DNA of 33,847 nucleotides from Desulfobacterales bacterium. GTDB taxonomy: Bacteria; Desulfobacterota; Desulfobacteria; Desulfobacterales; Desulfatibacillaceae. This document shows positions 26,250 through 33,748 of this stretch, one piece after another. Under the pieces are notes generated by a model, which saw only the letters and a program-made list of their open reading frames with translations, ran no database searches and was not told the origin of the DNA. A program made the translations under genes and the position numbers. The DNA lies in NCBI GenBank assembly GCA_020057225.1, contig JAGVGH010000256.1, forward strand, positions 1 through 33,847, written 5' to 3'. The first letter of the stretch is position 1. Each line of letters starts with the position of its first letter.

Positions 26250-26264
26250 CAGGGGGGAAGGGCA

Positions 26265-26981
26265 ATGGAAGAAGCGCCTAAAAGGAGCGCCCAAAGCTTT
26301 GGGGCCTATCTCCGTGACTTCAGAGTTCAAAAGGGTATTGACCTTGCGTCGGTGAGCAAGATTACCCGGATATCCGAGGGCACGCTTATGATGCTGGAGG
26401 AGGAGCAGCAGGACCGCTTCCCTCCGGACGTTTTTGTGTTCGGCTTTCTGCGCGCTTACGCCAAGGCCATAGGGGCGGACGACAATGAGGCGGTGGCCCT
26501 GTTCCGCAGGAGCCGGGGCATGCGGGAGCCTGTAAGGCTGTGGGTGCCCGAGGAGGACACCGGGGGAGGGGCAAACCGTCTGAAAATTGTCCTGGCAGTG
26601 CTGATCCTTCTCGCGCTCATCGCGGGCACCGCCATCGTCGTCATGCCCGGAGACAGAGACCCGGCGGTGCCGCCCGTGGCCATGCGGGTCCCTGCCATGG
26701 AGACGCCGGATTACTCCAAGGACAAGCGCGTTGTCCCCAACACCGGCAAAACCATGCTTCTCAAGATGGTGGCAATTGAAAATGTCCGGATTAAGGGGGG
26801 GGTGGACGCCCAGGAAATGGCCGAATACAAGCTCTTGCCCGGTGACAGCCTGGAATTCGAGGGCAGGAGCCGGTTCCATTTCCTGGTGGATCCCGCCTCC
26901 GGTGTCCGTGTGGAATACAATGGAGCGCCGATGGTCCTTTCCGCAAAGGGAAGCCAGCCCGGAGTCATCATGCTCCCATGA
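26265..26981 (+). CDS. RodZ-like membrane protein with N-terminal helix-turn-helix
   Basis: The family links the cytoplasmic MreB cytoskeleton to the envelope and shapes rod cells. The 238-residue product has the XRE-type N-terminal domain (SFGAYLRDFRVQKGIDLASV, then ISEGTLMMLEEEQQDRFPPD and FVFGFLRAYAKAIG). A single membrane helix lies at about 105-128 (LKIVLAVLILLALIAGTAIV). A short proline-rich linker and a periplasmic DUF4115-like beta domain follow (MLLKMVAIENVRIKGG, EYNGAPMVLSAKG). GGGGGGAAGGG precedes the ATG, 15 bases after surA. No mre genes are in the window, so the morphology role is from family knowledge. Confidence 0.85.
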   Translation: MEEAPKRSAQSFGAYLRDFRVQKGIDLASVSKITRISEGTLMMLEEEQQDRFPPDVFVFGFLRAYAKAIGADDNEAVALFRRSRGMREPVRLWVPEEDTGGGANRLKIVLAVLILLALIAGTAIVVMPGDRDPAVPPVAMRVPAMETPDYSKDKRVVPNTGKTMLLKMVAIENVRIKGGVDAQEMAEYKLLPGDSLEFEGRSRFHFLVDPASGVRVEYNGAPMVLSAKGSQPGVIMLP

Positions 26982-26993
26982 GAGGATCCGGGC

Positions 26994-28346
26994 ATGCAAA
27001 GCGACCGCGCAAAAGTCATTACCGAGACCGCCCGCCGCTTGCTGCGCCGGGGCGCAACACCACATCTTCGTAAAATCCTTGATAAAACCCACGCCGCAGA
27101 CCTGGGGGTCGTCTTCCGGCATCTTCCTCCCGGAGACAGGAAGGTGCTTTTTGGCCTTCTGGATGATCCCGCCAAAAAAGGCACCATTCTAAGCGACCTG
27201 GATGACGACGCGCTCCTCGCTCTCCTGGAGGAGGTGCCTGTGGCGGACATCGTGGGCATCTTAGACCGCATGCCCACCGATGACGTGGCCGACCTTATCG
27301 GACGCCTGCCTGAAGACCTTTCCCGCGAAATCCTCAAAAAAATGCCCCGAAAGGGGTCTCTTGAAATCGAGGGCCTGCTCCGCTACGACGACGAGACAGC
27401 GGGCGGCATCATGGTGCCCGACTTCGTGGCGGTGCGCGCCGAGACCACGGCCCGGGAAGCCATCGAGTCGCTCCAGAAGGAGCACATCAACGTCGAGATG
27501 CCCTTTTACCTCTATGTGGTGGATGAAAACGGACGCCTCGTGGGGGTAAGCAGCCTGCGCCAGCTTGTGGTGGTGCCTTCCGACACCCCTATCCGCAATT
27601 TCATGAACACCGATGTTGTCTCGGTGCGGGCCGACATGGACCAGGAGGAGGTGGCCCGCATAGTCGCCCGGTACGACATCCTGGCCGTGCCCGTGGTGGA
27701 CGAGAGCAACCGTCTGGTGGGTATCGTCACAGTGGATGACGTGATTGACATCATCCGCGAGGAGGCCACCGAGGATATCCTCAAAATGGCCGGCGTGGGC
27801 GACGAGTTTGTTGAAACACAATCTGTGGCCAACAGCACCCGAATTCGTCTGCCATGGCTTTTCGCAAGCTGCATGGGCGGTGTTTTCGCTTTTTTTATTA
27901 TCGGCGTTTTTGAAAACACCCTTGAAAAATTCACCTATCTGGCAGCGTTCATTCCCGTCATCATGGGCATGGGCGGCAATGTGGGAACCCAATCCTCGAC
28001 CATTGTCGTGCGCGGGCTTGCCATGGGCCGCTTCCAGGTGAGGGATTTATGGCGGGTAATAGGCAAGGAAGTGGCGGTGGGCGTAATTTTAGGCTGCTTT
28101 TACGGGCTCGTTGTAGGATCTGTGGCCCATTTCAACTATGGAGGCTGGGCCTTGGGACTGTCGGTCTCTTTGGCGGTGCTGTCCTCCATGTCTCTTGCCG
28201 CGTTTGTGGGTTCCATGTTTCCAATGCTGTTCGCGCGGTTTAACATTGACCCGGCGGTCGCGACAGGTCCATTCGTCACCACGTCCATAGACATATTAAG
28301 CGTGTTTTTATATTTTCAAATCGCAACATTTCTCCTGCGTCTTTAA
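26994..28346 (+). CDS. mgtE: MgtE magnesium channel/transporter
   Basis: MgtE lets Mg2+ into the cell and closes when cytoplasmic Mg2+ is high. The 450-residue product has the N-terminal superhelical domain with repeated LP-D-----L motifs (about 25-130). Two CBS domains follow (about 135-255; VPDFVAVRAETTAREAIESL and MNTDVVSVRADMDQEEVARI). The linker plug helix leads to five membrane segments containing FIPVIMGMGGNVGTQSSTIV and the pore residues of FNIDPAVATGPFVTTSIDIL. Length and order match the family. GAGG lies 8 bases before the ATG, 12 bases after the RodZ-like gene. Confidence 0.96.
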   Translation: MQSDRAKVITETARRLLRRGATPHLRKILDKTHAADLGVVFRHLPPGDRKVLFGLLDDPAKKGTILSDLDDDALLALLEEVPVADIVGILDRMPTDDVADLIGRLPEDLSREILKKMPRKGSLEIEGLLRYDDETAGGIMVPDFVAVRAETTAREAIESLQKEHINVEMPFYLYVVDENGRLVGVSSLRQLVVVPSDTPIRNFMNTDVVSVRADMDQEEVARIVARYDILAVPVVDESNRLVGIVTVDDVIDIIREEATEDILKMAGVGDEFVETQSVANSTRIRLPWLFASCMGGVFAFFIIGVFENTLEKFTYLAAFIPVIMGMGGNVGTQSSTIVVRGLAMGRFQVRDLWRVIGKEVAVGVILGCFYGLVVGSVAHFNYGGWALGLSVSLAVLSSMSLAAFVGSMFPMLFARFNIDPAVATGPFVTTSIDILSVFLYFQIATFLLRL

Positions 28347-28350
28347 CACC

Positions 28351-29187
28351 ATGTCCAGCCACGCCGCCCAGGCCATCCTGCTTGGAATCCAGGAAACAGG
28401 GGAACACGACCTGCTGGTCACCTATTTTACAAGGCCCGGGGGAAAACTCCGCGTCCTCGCGAAAAACGCCCGGCTGAGCAAAAAGAGGTTCGGCGGCGCC
28501 TTGGACCTTTTCATCTCCGGGGAGATTGTCTTCACCTACGGGAGGCGGGGCGCCATCCCCATCCTGAAGGAGGCCCTTGCCCGGGAGCACCACGCGGGAA
28601 TCCGGGGCGACATCTCCCGCACCGCCCACGCCGCTTACTGGACAGAGCTTGTGTCCCTGTACATGGAGGAGGGCGAGCCCCAGGAGGAATGCCACGACCT
28701 TTTGGCCTCCTCGCTTTTGGACCTTCATCTGGGCACCCCCCCGGAACAGCCCCACCTGCTCTTTCAGGCCCGGTTCGCGTGTCTCGCCGGATTCCGTCCC
28801 AACCTCGGCTCCTGCCTCAAATGCGGCGCGCCTCCCGGCGGCATGGCAAAAGGCGCCATCGGATTTGACATCAAGGGTGGAGGAATCGTGTGCCCCGCGT
28901 GCGCTGGACCAGGGCAAAACGCCCGGCTCGGGCTGGGCACGGTGCGGCAGCTTGCCTGGGTGATGGAAAGGGACCTTGGCCATGCGCGCCGCGCCCGGTT
29001 TTCCAAACAAGCCGCCTGGACGGCGGGAGGCGTGTTTGAGGCGTTTCTTCCCTACCATTTGGGAATCGAGCCCAGAAGCCTCCGGTTTCTGCGGGAAACA
29101 CGCCGTTTGGGGCTTTTGGATTCCATGCCTGGACTGTCCGCGCGCTTTGCGCAATCCCGTTTGAATCAACAAGGAGACAACCCATGA
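28351..29187 (+). CDS. recO: DNA repair protein RecO
   Basis: RecO works with RecR and RecF to load RecA on SSB-coated single-stranded DNA. The 278-residue product has the N-terminal OB fold (AQAILLGIQETGEHDLLVTY, LRVLAKNARLSKKRFGG) and a helical middle. Its zinc motif has cysteines at about 155, 158, 181 and 184 (CLKCG and CPAC). The C-terminal helix carries RSLRFL. The ATG follows the mgtE stop by only four bases and has no visible ribosome site, so translation probably depends on coupling to mgtE. Its own stop overlaps the start of the GHMP kinase gene. Confidence 0.93.
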   Translation: MSSHAAQAILLGIQETGEHDLLVTYFTRPGGKLRVLAKNARLSKKRFGGALDLFISGEIVFTYGRRGAIPILKEALAREHHAGIRGDISRTAHAAYWTELVSLYMEEGEPQEECHDLLASSLLDLHLGTPPEQPHLLFQARFACLAGFRPNLGSCLKCGAPPGGMAKGAIGFDIKGGGIVCPACAGPGQNARLGLGTVRQLAWVMERDLGHARRARFSKQAAWTAGGVFEAFLPYHLGIEPRSLRFLRETRRLGLLDSMPGLSARFAQSRLNQQGDNP

Positions 29188-30257
29188 GGACCGCCCCGTT
29201 GGACGCGCCCCATAACCTCTCGGAAACCCTTGCCAAAGGGCCGGTGGAGGCATCGGCTCCCTGCCGGGCCGACATGGGCGGGACAGTGGACCTTCCCGCG
29301 TTTCATTACGCCCTGCGCCACGCGCGGCCCGTGACGTTCAACATGGCGCTTAACCTGCGCACCCGGGTACGGATTTCCGCATGGACACCCGGCATGGTCA
29401 GGGTCTCGTCCAAAGGCTTTGAACCCTGCGAACACCCGCTGGACGCCCTCCCCTTCCGCCATCCTCTGGGGCTTGTATTTTCCGTGGCCTCCTGGTTCCG
29501 GGCCTCCGGAGCGCATATTGAAATCGAGAGCGCCTCTCCTCCCAAAAGCGCCCTGGGGGGTTCCTCCGCAGCGGCCGCGGCTATTATCGGGGCGTTCTCC
29601 CGGGCCTTTTCCCGCGCGGGAGCGGAGCTTATGTCCCGGAAAACCATCGTGGTTTTGGCCCATGCGCTGGAGAGCGTGTGCGCGGGTGTGCCGTGCGGCA
29701 TGCAGGACCATCTTGCGGCGGCCTACGGGGGGGTCAACGCCTGGGAATGGCCCGCGGATCCGGAGGGGCCCCCCTTTGAGAGGCGCGTGCTTTTGCCCGT
29801 GAAAGACCATCCATGGCTCAATGAGCGTTTTGTTCTTGCGTTTTGCGGCAGGCAGCACGCTTCAGCGGATGTGAACGGGATCTGGGTATCCAGGTTTCTT
29901 GAAGGAAAAGACAGAGACCTCTGGACGCGCATGTGCGGGCTTTCCAGACGTTTTTGCGGGGCTGTGGAGGCGCGCGCCACGGCGGAGGCTGTTTCGGTCA
30001 TGGAAGAGGAGCTTGGGCTGCGGCGGGAGATGACGCCGGAAGTGCTGGACCCGGCCATGCGCCTTGTGATTGACGCGGCAAGAAGGGAAGGCTGCGGGGC
30101 GCGCTTTACGGGAGCGGGCGGGGGCGGCTGCGTGTGGGCGCTGGGAGAGCCGGAGGCTGTGCGGAGAACGCGGTCGGCCTGGGCGGGTCTTTTGGCGGAT
30201 ATATCAGAGGGCGGGCTTCTGGAAGCGTCTGTGGACGGGGAGGGACTTGCCTATTAA
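29184..30257 (+). CDS. GHMP-family kinase (sugar kinase-like)
   Basis: GHMP kinases phosphorylate small molecules such as galactose, homoserine, mevalonate or heptose phosphates. The 357-residue product has motif 1 near SAPCRADMGGTVDLPAF and the glycine/serine-rich ATP loop PPKSALGGSSAAAAAIIGAF (about 113-132). QDHLAAAYGG is of the galactokinase/heptose-kinase kind. The C-terminal motif 3 is ARFTGAGGGGCVWAL (about 309-323). The order resembles D-glycero-D-manno-heptose 7-phosphate kinases and related sugar kinases, but the substrate cannot be read. AAGGAG lies 7 bases before the ATG, and its start overlaps the recO stop (ATGA). It ends the long mfd-to-kinase gene run. Confidence 0.85.
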   Translation: MRTAPLDAPHNLSETLAKGPVEASAPCRADMGGTVDLPAFHYALRHARPVTFNMALNLRTRVRISAWTPGMVRVSSKGFEPCEHPLDALPFRHPLGLVFSVASWFRASGAHIEIESASPPKSALGGSSAAAAAIIGAFSRAFSRAGAELMSRKTIVVLAHALESVCAGVPCGMQDHLAAAYGGVNAWEWPADPEGPPFERRVLLPVKDHPWLNERFVLAFCGRQHASADVNGIWVSRFLEGKDRDLWTRMCGLSRRFCGAVEARATAEAVSVMEEELGLRREMTPEVLDPAMRLVIDAARREGCGARFTGAGGGGCVWALGEPEAVRRTRSAWAGLLADISEGGLLEASVDGEGLAY

Positions 30258-30311
30258 ATTCCATGTCCGGATTATCTCTGTTTTTTGCGTAGATAATGCC
30301 TGTGCCATAGT

Positions 30312-30350
30312 CCTGGGGTTGAAACCCTGGAATCAATGCTTGGCTGCATA
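30312..30350 (+). repeat. R1 dispersed hairpin repeat, degenerate copy C
   Basis: CCTGGGGTTGAAACCCTGG keeps the first palindrome with one change; the second hairpin is eroded to TTGGCTGCAT. It lies directly before the second R2 copy. Confidence 0.55.
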
Positions 30351-30365
30351 AATCCTACCCTGATG

Positions 30366-30528
30366 AGGTAATTGCAAAATGAGGCGTAGGTTGGGTGGTT
30401 CCGGGCCGCAAGGCCCGGGTCCAGCCAACAATTATAGCATTATTCCAAGATGTTGGGTGAACCTGCCCTTCGGGAGGAACCATCCACCCTACATCAAATT
30501 TGTCGTTTCCAAGAGTTTTTCAATTACC
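30366..30528. repeat. R2 MITE-like repeat, copy 2 (163 bp)
   Basis: This copy has the same inverted ends (AGGTAATTGCAAAA with TTTTTCAATTACCT) and the same two internal hairpins as 9311-9474, with scattered changes. Several changes in the arms are compensating or spare the stems. It belongs to a non-coding stretch, 30258-30737, that holds only repeats. Confidence 0.75.
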
Positions 30529-30575
30529 TCACCACCTAGAAATAAAAAGCTGATATAAATCATAGAGGTAAAGCG

Positions 30576-30634
30576 CCTGGGGTTGAAACCCCAGGCTAGT
30601 TCAAAAGCCTCGCCGCACCGCGGCTGCTATGAGG
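30576..30634 (+). repeat. R1 dispersed hairpin repeat, copy D
   Basis: This copy has the perfect palindrome CCTGGGGTTGAAACCCCAGG, then GCCGCACCGCGGC and TGCTATGAGG. It is the best-preserved copy in the window. Confidence 0.75.
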
Positions 30635-30684
30635 AGAAAGGCCCATTTCATATAAAAAATGGCATAGAACGATTTTTCCATTCT

Positions 30685-30713
30685 AACTCCTGACTCCTGA
30701 CTCCTGACTCCTG
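30685..30713 (+). repeat. R3 heptamer tandem repeat (ACTCCTG x4)
   Basis: Four tandem copies of ACTCCTG, preceded by TTCTA, lie 25 bases before the NYN-domain gene. The runs at 188-213 and 9521-9559 are degenerate relatives. Confidence 0.75.
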
Positions 30714-30737
30714 CTTCTCCGGCAAAGGCGCGTTCCC

Positions 30738-31247
30738 ATGGGCACACACATCGTCATTGACGGCTACAACCTCATCCGGCAATGTCCCGGCCTTTTCCGG
30801 GGCACCATCGCGGACGAGCGCGAGGCCCTCCTCGACTTCCTCGCAGCCTACAAAAAGGTCCGCGCCCACTCCATCACGGCGGTGTTCGACGCGGCGGCCC
30901 AGGACCTCCTGATGGCCCGCTCCGAGACTGTCAAGGGAATCCGGGTGAGATACTCAGGCCCTGGCGGAAGCGCGGACTCCGTGATAAAAGAAATGGCCCG
31001 GGAGCTGGGAGAGCGCGCGCTGGTGGTGAGCTCCGACCGCGACGTTTCCGGCGGCGCGCGGGCCTCGGGAGCCGCGGTGATGGACTCTGTGGCGTTTTAC
31101 AGTCTGGTCATGGAGCGGGTTTACGGGGGGCCTGGCGGTCCGGACGGGGACGACGGCCCGGACAGGAGCGGCACCCGGAAAAAGGGGCCTTCCAAAAAAC
31201 CCTCCAAAAAGGAACGGAAAACGCGGCAACGCATTGGCAAACTCTAA
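30738..31247 (+). CDS. NYN-domain (YacP-like) RNA-binding/endoribonuclease protein
   Basis: The YacP/Rae1 family has a PIN-like fold, and its Bacillus member cuts mRNA on the ribosome. The 169-residue product has the acidic catalytic-type motifs HIVIDGYNLIRQ (N-terminal), ITAVFDAA, GSADSVIKEMAREL and LVVSSDRDVSGGARASGAAV. The last 40 residues are a Gly/Lys/Arg-rich tail that may bind nucleic acid. AAAGG is 9 bases before the ATG. It opens a tight run with the DUF3842, CooT and IspH genes. Enzyme activity is inferred from the family. Confidence 0.85.
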   Translation: MGTHIVIDGYNLIRQCPGLFRGTIADEREALLDFLAAYKKVRAHSITAVFDAAAQDLLMARSETVKGIRVRYSGPGGSADSVIKEMARELGERALVVSSDRDVSGGARASGAAVMDSVAFYSLVMERVYGGPGGPDGDDGPDRSGTRKKGPSKKPSKKERKTRQRIGKL

Positions 31248-31261
31248 CCCTGGAGGCCACG

Positions 31262-31672
31262 GTGCGCATCGGCGTGATTGACGGACAAGGCGGCGGAATC
31301 GGGGCCGCTATCATCAAGCGTCTCAAGGAGGTGTTTGGCGAAAGTGTCGAAATCATCGCTCTTGGCACCAACGCCATTGCCACAGCCCAGATGCTGAAAG
31401 CCCGGGCCAACCGGGGGGCCTCCGGGGAAAACGCCATTGTCCGCACGGCGGCCCGGGTGGACATTCTCACCGGGCCCATAGGCATAGTCCTTGCCAACGC
31501 CATGATGGGAGAGGTGACGCCCCGCATGGCCGAGGCCGTGGCAGGCTCCCAGGCAAAGAAATATTTGTTGCCGCTCACTCAGGAAAACGTCGTGGTGGTG
31601 GGAATGCCCTACATCCCCCTGCCTGAGCTGGTCGAGCAACTGGTCAAGAACCTGGTGGAAATGGCCCGGTAA
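31262..31672 (+). CDS. DUF3842-family protein
   Basis: The 136-residue product matches the wording of the DUF3842 family: RIGVIDGQGGGIGAAIIKRL, IIALGTNAIATAQMLKA, TGPIGIVLANAMMGEVTPRM and KKYLLPL. The glycine-rich start looks like a nucleotide-binding (Rossmann-type) loop, and the function is unknown. The GTG at 31262 is chosen because GGAGG lies 5 bases before it and the family begins at this point; the open frame continues upstream through the NYN gene in another reading. In the window it lies 14 bases after the NYN gene and 26 bases before the CooT-family gene. Confidence 0.85.
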   Translation: MRIGVIDGQGGGIGAAIIKRLKEVFGESVEIIALGTNAIATAQMLKARANRGASGENAIVRTAARVDILTGPIGIVLANAMMGEVTPRMAEAVAGSQAKKYLLPLTQENVVVVGMPYIPLPELVEQLVKNLVEMAR

Positions 31673-31698
31673 GACCGGCGGGAAAGGAGAAAGCGGAA

Positions 31699-31890
31699 AT
31701 GTGCGAAGCCAACGCCTATTTGGTGAAGGACGGGAGCGAGGAGCTGGTCATGGAGGCTGTGGACACCGTGACTCCCGAGGACGGAGGGCTTTTAATCAGC
31801 AATATCTTTGGCGACCAGAAGTTCTTAAAGGCCAGGATTGTTTCCTTGTCTCTGGTTGACCACAAAGTCTATCTGGCCGCGGTGTCGTGA
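31699..31890 (+). CDS. CooT-family nickel-binding protein
   Basis: CooT is a small Ni(II)-binding protein first tied to maturation of carbon monoxide dehydrogenase. The 63-residue product starts with the hallmark MCEANAYLV, in which Cys2 is the metal ligand, and has the strands LLISNIFGDQKFLKARIVSL and DHKVYLAAV. AAAGGAG precedes the ATG. No carbon monoxide dehydrogenase gene is nearby, so it may serve another nickel enzyme or act as a general carrier. Its stop overlaps the GTG of the ispH fusion gene by four bases. Confidence 0.88.
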   Translation: MCEANAYLVKDGSEELVMEAVDTVTPEDGGLLISNIFGDQKFLKARIVSLSLVDHKVYLAAVS

Positions 31891-33608
31891 AAGTCACCAT
31901 CGCCAGAACCGCGGGGTTTTGCATGGGCGTGCGCCGGGCTGTCGAGATGGTGCTCGAGACGGCCAACCGCGCGGAGGGGCCTGTTTACACTTTTGGCCCC
32001 CTCATTCACAACCCCCAGGTAATGGACATTCTGCGGGAAAAGGGCGTCAGCGTCCTGGACACCCCGCCTGAATCCGGGCGCGGCACTGTTCTCATACGCG
32101 CCCACGGCGTGGGTCCCGAGGTCGCGGAGCGCCTCGAAAAAGCCGGTTTCACGGTGGTGGACGCCACATGCCCGCGTGTCCGCATGGTCCAGCGCCTCAT
32201 CCAAAAGCATGTGGAGGAGGGCTGGCTTCCCGTCATCGCCGGGGACGCCGACCATCCCGAGGTCATGGGCCTTGTGGGCCATTCCGGCGGCAAGGCCGTG
32301 GTCATCCGGGACGCCGACGGCGTGGACACCCTGCCGGACGCGGAAAAGATCCTCCTGGTCGCCCAGACAACCCAGGATACCCAGAGCTTTGTAAAAATCC
32401 GCGAGCGCCTTCTTGCCCGGTTTCCGGAGGCGAAAATCAAGAACACCATCTGCGACTCCACGCGCAAGCGCCAGGACGAAATACGGGAAATGGCCAAGGC
32501 CGCCGACGCCATTGTGGTGGTGGGGGGGAAAAACAGCGGCAACACCCGGAGGCTTGCCCAGATAGCGAAAGAGGCCGGAGTGCCAGCGTGGCACGTGGAA
32601 GGCGCCGAGGAGCTGGACCTCAAGGAGCTTTCCAAAGTGGAGAGGATAGGGGTGACCGCCGGAGCGTCCACTCCCAACTGGATTATCCGGGCGGTGTTGC
32701 GGCGGCTTGAAAACCCGGACTGCGCGCGGGGCGGATTTCGCCGGACCCTGGGCCGCCTTCAGCGTTTTCTGGTGCTCACCAACATCTATGTGGGCCTGGG
32801 GGCCGGAGCGCTGGCCTGGGCCTCGGGCCTCTATAGGGGCGCCCCCCCGTCCGCCGCCGCGATTCTCATCGCGTGCTCCTATGTCATTTCCATGCATCTC
32901 GCCAACAATTTCATCGGCGCCAACGCCCTACGCACCAACGACCCGGACCGGGCGGGCTTTTACGCGCTCCACAGGCGGCTTTTGCTGGCGCTGGCCGTGG
33001 GAGCGGGTATCGTGGGAGTGTTTACGGGCACGGTTTTGGGAGCGCTTCCCTTTGGGATTTTGCTTTGCATGATGACCCTGGGACTTTTGTACAACGTTCG
33101 GATTGTGCCCAAAAGGTTCAAATCGCGTTACATCCGGCTCCGCGCCGTGCCAGGGTCCAAGGCCGCCCTCATCGCGGTGGCCTGGGGCGTTGTGTGCGCT
33201 CTTCTGCCCGCGCTGGCCCGGGAGGACCCGCTCCGCGCGCTGGACGTGTTTGTTTTTGTCTGGGCCTGCGCCATGGTGTTTGTCCGGTCCGCGTTTTTTG
33301 ATTTTTTGGATGTGCAGGTGGACCGCATCGTGGGGCAGGAAACGTTCGCCACCTGGATTGGGGAGAAGCGGACGCTTTGGGTGATTCAGGCGGTCTTGGC
33401 GGTCCTTGCCGCCGGTCAGGCGCTTGCCGCGCTTACGGGACTGAGCGGGGCCATTGGCCTTGCGCTGCTGCCGCCGGTGGCGGCATTTGCCCTGCTTGTG
33501 CGGGCGCACACCCGGGACATGCTCTCCCACGGCTACCGGCTGGAGTTTTTGGTGGAGACCAATTTTGTTTTCGCGGGCGCCCTTGCCTGGGCGTGGAGCG
33601 CCGCCTGA
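31887..33608 (+). CDS. ispH: IspH (HMBPP reductase) fused to a UbiA-like membrane domain
   Basis: Residues 1-280 are IspH, the 4Fe-4S enzyme that makes isopentenyl and dimethylallyl diphosphate in the last step of the MEP pathway. Cluster cysteines are C12 (GFCMGVRRA), C95 (DATCPRV) and C189 (TICDSTRKRQ). Substrate residues are in H41, H73, H123 and E125 (DADHPEV), with VGGKNSGNTRRL and TAGASTPNWII. Residues 290-573 form a polytopic domain of the UbiA prenyltransferase type, with about eight membrane segments and the second acidic motif DFLDVQVD (about 472-479). At the place of the first motif (NDxxDxxxD) it reads NNFIGANAL, so all three aspartates are missing. The GTG start overlaps the CooT stop. 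The fusion would put prenyl diphosphate supply and use in one chain, but transferase activity is doubtful. Confidence 0.9.
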   Translation: MKVTIARTAGFCMGVRRAVEMVLETANRAEGPVYTFGPLIHNPQVMDILREKGVSVLDTPPESGRGTVLIRAHGVGPEVAERLEKAGFTVVDATCPRVRMVQRLIQKHVEEGWLPVIAGDADHPEVMGLVGHSGGKAVVIRDADGVDTLPDAEKILLVAQTTQDTQSFVKIRERLLARFPEAKIKNTICDSTRKRQDEIREMAKAADAIVVVGGKNSGNTRRLAQIAKEAGVPAWHVEGAEELDLKELSKVERIGVTAGASTPNWIIRAVLRRLENPDCARGGFRRTLGRLQRFLVLTNIYVGLGAGALAWASGLYRGAPPSAAAILIACSYVISMHLANNFIGANALRTNDPDRAGFYALHRRLLLALAVGAGIVGVFTGTVLGALPFGILLCMMTLGLLYNVRIVPKRFKSRYIRLRAVPGSKAALIAVAWGVVCALLPALAREDPLRALDVFVFVWACAMVFVRSAFFDFLDVQVDRIVGQETFATWIGEKRTLWVIQAVLAVLAAGQALAALTGLSGAIGLALLPPVAAFALLVRAHTRDMLSHGYRLEFLVETNFVFAGALAWAWSAA

Positions 33609-33634
33609 CAGAAGAAAGGCGCCTGCTTGGCTTT

Positions 33635-33705
33635 GGCCGGGTTATCCGCGTTTTTTGCGTAGTTCTGCTTTGGCAACTTCATCTGCCCATGCCGCTAACC
33701 CGGTC
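33635..33705. other. Imperfect inverted repeat after ispH
   Basis: GGCCGGGTTA (33635-33644) and TAACCCGGTC (33696-33705) pair at 9 of 10 positions around a 51-base loop. The loop holds GTTTTTTGCGTAG, which also occurs near 30282, so it is probably another repeat fragment. Nothing coding is seen in 33609-33847. Confidence 0.4.
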
Positions 33706-33748
33706 ATGGCTACCCGCTTTTAGCGACAAGGCAAGTTGAAGCCATGGC

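Noticed and set aside
30312-30634. GTTGAAACC-type motifs that recall CRISPR repeats
   Set aside because: Copies are irregularly spaced, sit in palindromic R1 units, lack uniform spacers and there are no cas genes.
30782-31261. Extension of the DUF3842 frame upstream
   Set aside because: The family starts at RIGVIDGQGGG, a ribosome site precedes the GTG at 31262, and the upstream part lies over the NYN-domain gene.
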